A stretch of 15,539 bases of DNA from an uncultured Flavobacteriales bacterium (GTDB lineage Bacteria; Bacteroidota; Bacteroidia; Palsa-965). Positions 13,410 to 15,539 of this stretch are shown in pieces (the first letter of the stretch is position 1; each line of letters opens with the position of its first letter). The notes beneath the pieces are model-generated. The model did no database searches, was not told the origin of the DNA, and was given only the letters and a program-made list of their open reading frames with translations. The stretch is taken from positions 1 to 15,539 of the forward strand of contig CAMLEF010000071.1 of the NCBI GenBank assembly GCA_946478675.1, given 5' to 3'. The position numbers and the translations under genes were made by a program.

Positions 13410-14465
13410 TTACCGTTTCACGTACTGATCTTTGTAATAATCCTGGTAATGTCCCGACGTTACATTATCGAGCCACTGCTGGTTGTTCAGGTACCAGTCG
13501 ACTGTTTTCTCCAGTCCTTCTTCGAATTGCAATGACGGCAGCCAGCCGAGCTCTTCTTTCAGCTTCGTCGCGTCGATCGCATAACGCAGATCGTGGCCGG
13601 CACGGTCTTTCACGAACGTGATCAGCTTTTCGGATTCTCCTTCGGCACGATTCAGCTTTTTATCCATGATGCGGCAGAGCAAACGGATGAGATCGATGTT
13701 CTTCCATTCGTTGTGCCCGCCGATGTTGTACGTTTCACCGTTCTTACCCTTATGCAGGATCACGTCGATGGCGCGCGCATGATCTTCCACCCACAGCCAG
13801 TCACGCACGTTCTCGCCTTTGCCGTAAACGGGAATCGGCTTGTTGTTGCGGATGTTGTTGATCGCAAGCGGGATTAATTTCTCCGGGAAATGATGCGAGC
13901 CGTAATTGTTCGAGCAATTCGAGATCACGATCGGCAAACCGTACGTATCGTGGTAAGCGCGCACGAAATGATCGGAGCTGGCTTTCGATGCGGAGTACGG
14001 CGAATGCGGATCGTATTTCGTCGTTTCGTAGAAGAAGCCTTCGTCGCCGAGCGCGCCGTATACTTCATCGGTAGAAACGTGGTAGAAGCGACGACCTTCG
14101 AAATTTCCGTTCCAGTGATGCTTCGCCGCGTTTAATAAGTTTACCGTGCCCACGACGTTCGTCATCACGAAAGCGATCGGGTTGGCGATGGAGCGGTCGA
14201 CGTGCGATTCGGCGGCGAGGTGTACGACGTACGTGAAATCATGCTGCGTAAAAAGTTCCTGCAGGAAATTCGCGTCGGTGATATCTCCTTTGACGAACGT
14301 GTAATTCGGTTTGTTCTCGATATCGGTGAGGTTCGCGAGATTGCCCGCGTACGTGAGCGCGTCGAGGTTGACGATGTGGTAGTTCGGGTAATTGTTCACG
14401 AACCGGCGCACGACGTGTGAACCGATGAATCCGGCGCCGCCGGTGATAAGGACTTTGGTGCTCAA
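13410..14465 (-). CDS. rfbB: dTDP-glucose 4,6-dehydratase
   Basis: RfbB (RmlB) converts dTDP-glucose to dTDP-4-keto-6-deoxyglucose, the branch point for dTDP-rhamnose and other deoxysugars of surface polysaccharides. The 351-residue length is normal. Visible motifs are the NAD-binding GGAGFIGS (9-16), HLAAESHVDRSI (82-93), STDEVYG (131-137) with the catalytic T-D-E triad, and YSASK (Tyr157, Lys161). NCSNNYGSHHFPEKLIPL (183-200), RDWLWVEDHA (221-230) and a GGHNEWKN nucleotide-site stretch (249-256) follow. The start codon is TTG at 14465; no in-frame ATG is nearby, and MSTKVLITGG puts the Rossmann motif at the expected distance. TAATTTAG at 14497-14490 could be its -7 box. rmlA, rmlC and rmlD are not in the window. 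Confidence 0.95.
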   Translation of the reverse strand: MSTKVLITGGAGFIGSHVVRRFVNNYPNYHIVNLDALTYAGNLANLTDIENKPNYTFVKGDITDANFLQELFTQHDFTYVVHLAAESHVDRSIANPIAFVMTNVVGTVNLLNAAKHHWNGNFEGRRFYHVSTDEVYGALGDEGFFYETTKYDPHSPYSASKASSDHFVRAYHDTYGLPIVISNCSNNYGSHHFPEKLIPLAINNIRNNKPIPVYGKGENVRDWLWVEDHARAIDVILHKGKNGETYNIGGHNEWKNIDLIRLLCRIMDKKLNRAEGESEKLITFVKDRAGHDLRYAIDATKLKEELGWLPSLQFEEGLEKTVDWYLNNQQWLDNVTSGHYQDYYKDQYVKR

Positions 14466-14536
14466 TGGAAGTGGTTTGTAATGGGAGAGCTAAATTACGA
14501 TTTCGGGAGAGAATTGAAGGCGTAGAAGAGAATGAA

Positions 14537-14590
14537 ACCGCAAAGGCGCAAAGGGCGCAAAGGTTCGCCGCAGAGACGCAGAGGTTACGC
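14537..14590 (+). repeat. CGCAAAGG and CGCAGAGA word repeats
   Basis: Three CGCAAAGG-type words (14539-14563) are followed by two CGCAGAG-type words (14570-14584). The end of the block overlaps the stop codon of the GRAM-like gene at 14585-14587 by a few bases. Runs of such words are, from memory, common in bacterial intergenic DNA. No function is known to me. Confidence 0.55.
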
Positions 14591-14944
14591 TGATAAACTC
14601 CTCATCCGCTTCAACTCCGCTTCCAGCACTTCCATCTTCGAAGTCACAAATTGCCTCGGGCGTTCGATGCCGTTGTCGATCGTGATGCGTTTGTCTTTGC
14701 CGAGGGCTGTTGTGCTGACTTCTTTGATCTTCTCCAGCGGAAAATCCATCAGCACGTAGGAACGCAGGGATTTGATGAACCATTTCAGCGGACCGGCGAA
14801 TTCGCTGGGATTTTTCACGAACACCAGGCGGCGGTCGGTGAGCTTCAGTTGCCCCTTGACGGTCATCGTGCCGCCTTTCATCCACACGGCGTGCGGATCG
14901 TTGACGAGCAGCTTTTCTCCGGGTTGCAGCTGAAACGGTTCCAT
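14585..14944 (-). CDS. Small GRAM/PH-like domain protein
   Basis: This is a 119-residue soluble protein. The sequence LQPGEKLLVNDPHAVWMKGG, then TVKGQLKLTDRRLVFVKNP and FPLEKIKEVSTTALGKDKRI, has the strand order of a bacterial GRAM/PH fold: a 'GE' opening, G-x-L-x-L-T-D-x-R-L-x-F, a 'PLEKI' loop and a final strand. A C-terminal helix (about 103-119) follows. Such domains usually bind lipids or proteins; the ligand here is unknown. The ATG at 14944 is preferred to a TTG at 14983, whose extra 13 residues are not family-like. It sits between the UDP-sugar dehydrogenase and rfbB on the same strand, so it may ride on the polysaccharide transcript without being part of the pathway. Confidence 0.7.
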   Translation of the reverse strand: MEPFQLQPGEKLLVNDPHAVWMKGGTMTVKGQLKLTDRRLVFVKNPSEFAGPLKWFIKSLRSYVLMDFPLEKIKEVSTTALGKDKRITIDNGIERPRQFVTSKMEVLEAELKRMRSLSA

Positions 14945-14992
14945 GGGAGGATTTACGTTGTAAAAATTATGCCGTTCCGGCAAGCGTTAGCT

Positions 14993-15016
14993 GAGTCAGG
15001 TGTTAACACCCGACTC
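14993..15016. terminator. Short palindrome after the UDP-sugar dehydrogenase stop
   Basis: GAGTC, a mismatch, the perfect 12-base palindrome GGTGTTAACACC, a mismatch, then GACTC form a compact hairpin nine bases after the dehydrogenase stop. It has no T run in the direction of transcription, so it may be a weak terminator or a 3' protective stem. A dyad protein site cannot be excluded. Confidence 0.45.
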
Positions 15017-15025
15017 GTACTGTCG

Positions 15026-15539
15026 CTACAAGCTCCAGTACGTCAGCTTCGTGATCTTACCGCGATACAGACCTTTCACATCCGTGAGCACGCCGTTCGG
15101 TGCGAGGATCGATTGAAAATACGCTTCGTCGAGCTTGCGGTATTCTTTGTGGTTCACCGCAACGATGACGCCGTCGTAATTTTTGCCGAGCGCATTCAGT
15201 CCGAAACCGTATTCGTGTTTCAGCTCGTCGCTGTCGGCATGCGGATCAACGACATCGACCTGGACGCCGAACGATTTCAGCTCTTTCACGATGTCGGCGA
15301 CTTTCGAATTGCGGATGTCGCTCACGTCTTCTTTGAACGTGGCGCCCATTACGAGCACGCGCGAATTGGAAATATTGACGCCGGCCGCGATCATTTTCTT
15401 CACGGTCGTTTTCGCGACGTAAAAGCCCATCGAATCGTTGACGTAACGGCCCGAGTTGATGACGCGCGCGTGGTAACCGAGCGATTCGGCTTTGTGCGTG
15501 AGGTAATACGGATCAACACCGATGCAGTGGCCGCCGACG
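15026..15539 (-). CDS. UDP-N-acetyl-hexosamine 6-dehydrogenase (WbpO/TviB type), C-terminal part (cut by window edge)
   Basis: This family oxidises UDP-GlcNAc or UDP-GalNAc at C6 with NAD to the uronic acid. The frame is open to the window edge and reads VGGHCIGVDPYYLTHKAESL from 15538. The cysteine in GGHC is the catalytic nucleophile known for the family. Then come GRYVNDSMGFYVAK, the linker to the C-terminal domain, VLVMGATFKEDVSDIRNSKV and a closing nucleotide-binding domain with VDVVDPHAD and DGVIVAVNHKEY. A methionine at 15430 is internal, not a start. The GGHCIGVDPYYL wording fits the WbpO/TviB/WbpA branch better than UDP-glucose dehydrogenase. It pairs functionally with the WbpP/TviC-type epimerase to make UDP-GalNAcA. 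About the first 60% of the gene lies outside the window. Confidence 0.9.
   Translation of the reverse strand, partial: VGGHCIGVDPYYLTHKAESLGYHARVINSGRYVNDSMGFYVAKTTVKKMIAAGVNISNSRVLVMGATFKEDVSDIRNSKVADIVKELKSFGVQVDVVDPHADSDELKHEYGFGLNALGKNYDGVIVAVNHKEYRKLDEAYFQSILAPNGVLTDVKGLYRGKITKLTYWSL

Overview
The window looks like a chromosomal piece of a Bacteroidota bacterium of moderately high GC, with no closer placement possible by eye. The evidence is a C-terminal type IX secretion sorting domain on a secreted phosphoesterase, a DUF4290 gene directly upstream of murA, a Bacteroidota-type TAnnTTTG promoter box a few bases before several starts, and weak Shine-Dalgarno signals. No rRNA, tRNA, CRISPR array or insertion sequence was seen.

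Left part (1-5011). The 5' end of murA and a DUF4290 gene run leftwards. Divergent to them is a tandem pair of LpxL/HtrB-type lipid A acyltransferase paralogues separated by one base. After about 320 gene-free bases filled with repeats comes an integral-membrane fatty acid desaturase. It converges on a CpsB/YwqE-type PHP tyrosine phosphatase, with a 70-nt palindrome between the two stops. Envelope lipid synthesis and polysaccharide control are the shared themes.

Middle (5012-10620). All genes are on the minus strand: a RimJ/RimL-like GNAT acetyltransferase, the Tex transcription accessory protein, a small DUF1653 protein, and a secreted calcineurin-like phosphoesterase carrying the sorting domain. 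A short plus-strand reading frame at 8487-8603 may be the remnant of a secreted-protein gene.

Right part (10659-15539). An AT-rich orphan gene of 542 codons, with a coiled coil and no recognised function, stands apart from its GC-rich neighbours and is the best candidate for recent transfer. Beyond it is a nucleotide-sugar block on the minus strand: a WbpP/TviC-type UDP-GlcNAc 4-epimerase, rfbB (dTDP-glucose 4,6-dehydratase), a small GRAM/PH-like protein, and a WbpO/TviB-type UDP-sugar 6-dehydrogenase cut by the window edge. Together these would supply UDP-GalNAcA-type and dTDP-4-keto-6-deoxyglucose precursors for an O-antigen, capsule or exopolysaccharide whose other genes probably lie to the right.

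The most striking non-genic feature is the intergenic DNA. Most junctions carry a short-period repeat (units about 5-9 nt) or a long hairpin, drawn from several families: GGTTGG words, AATCCGCGT words, CGCAAAGG/CGCAGAGA words, CTCCGTGT words, GACCGACT words, and a 70-nt palindrome present twice with a compensatory base-pair change. Several repeats are read open in frame and falsely lengthen the neighbouring genes, so many starts given here lie downstream of the longest possible one.
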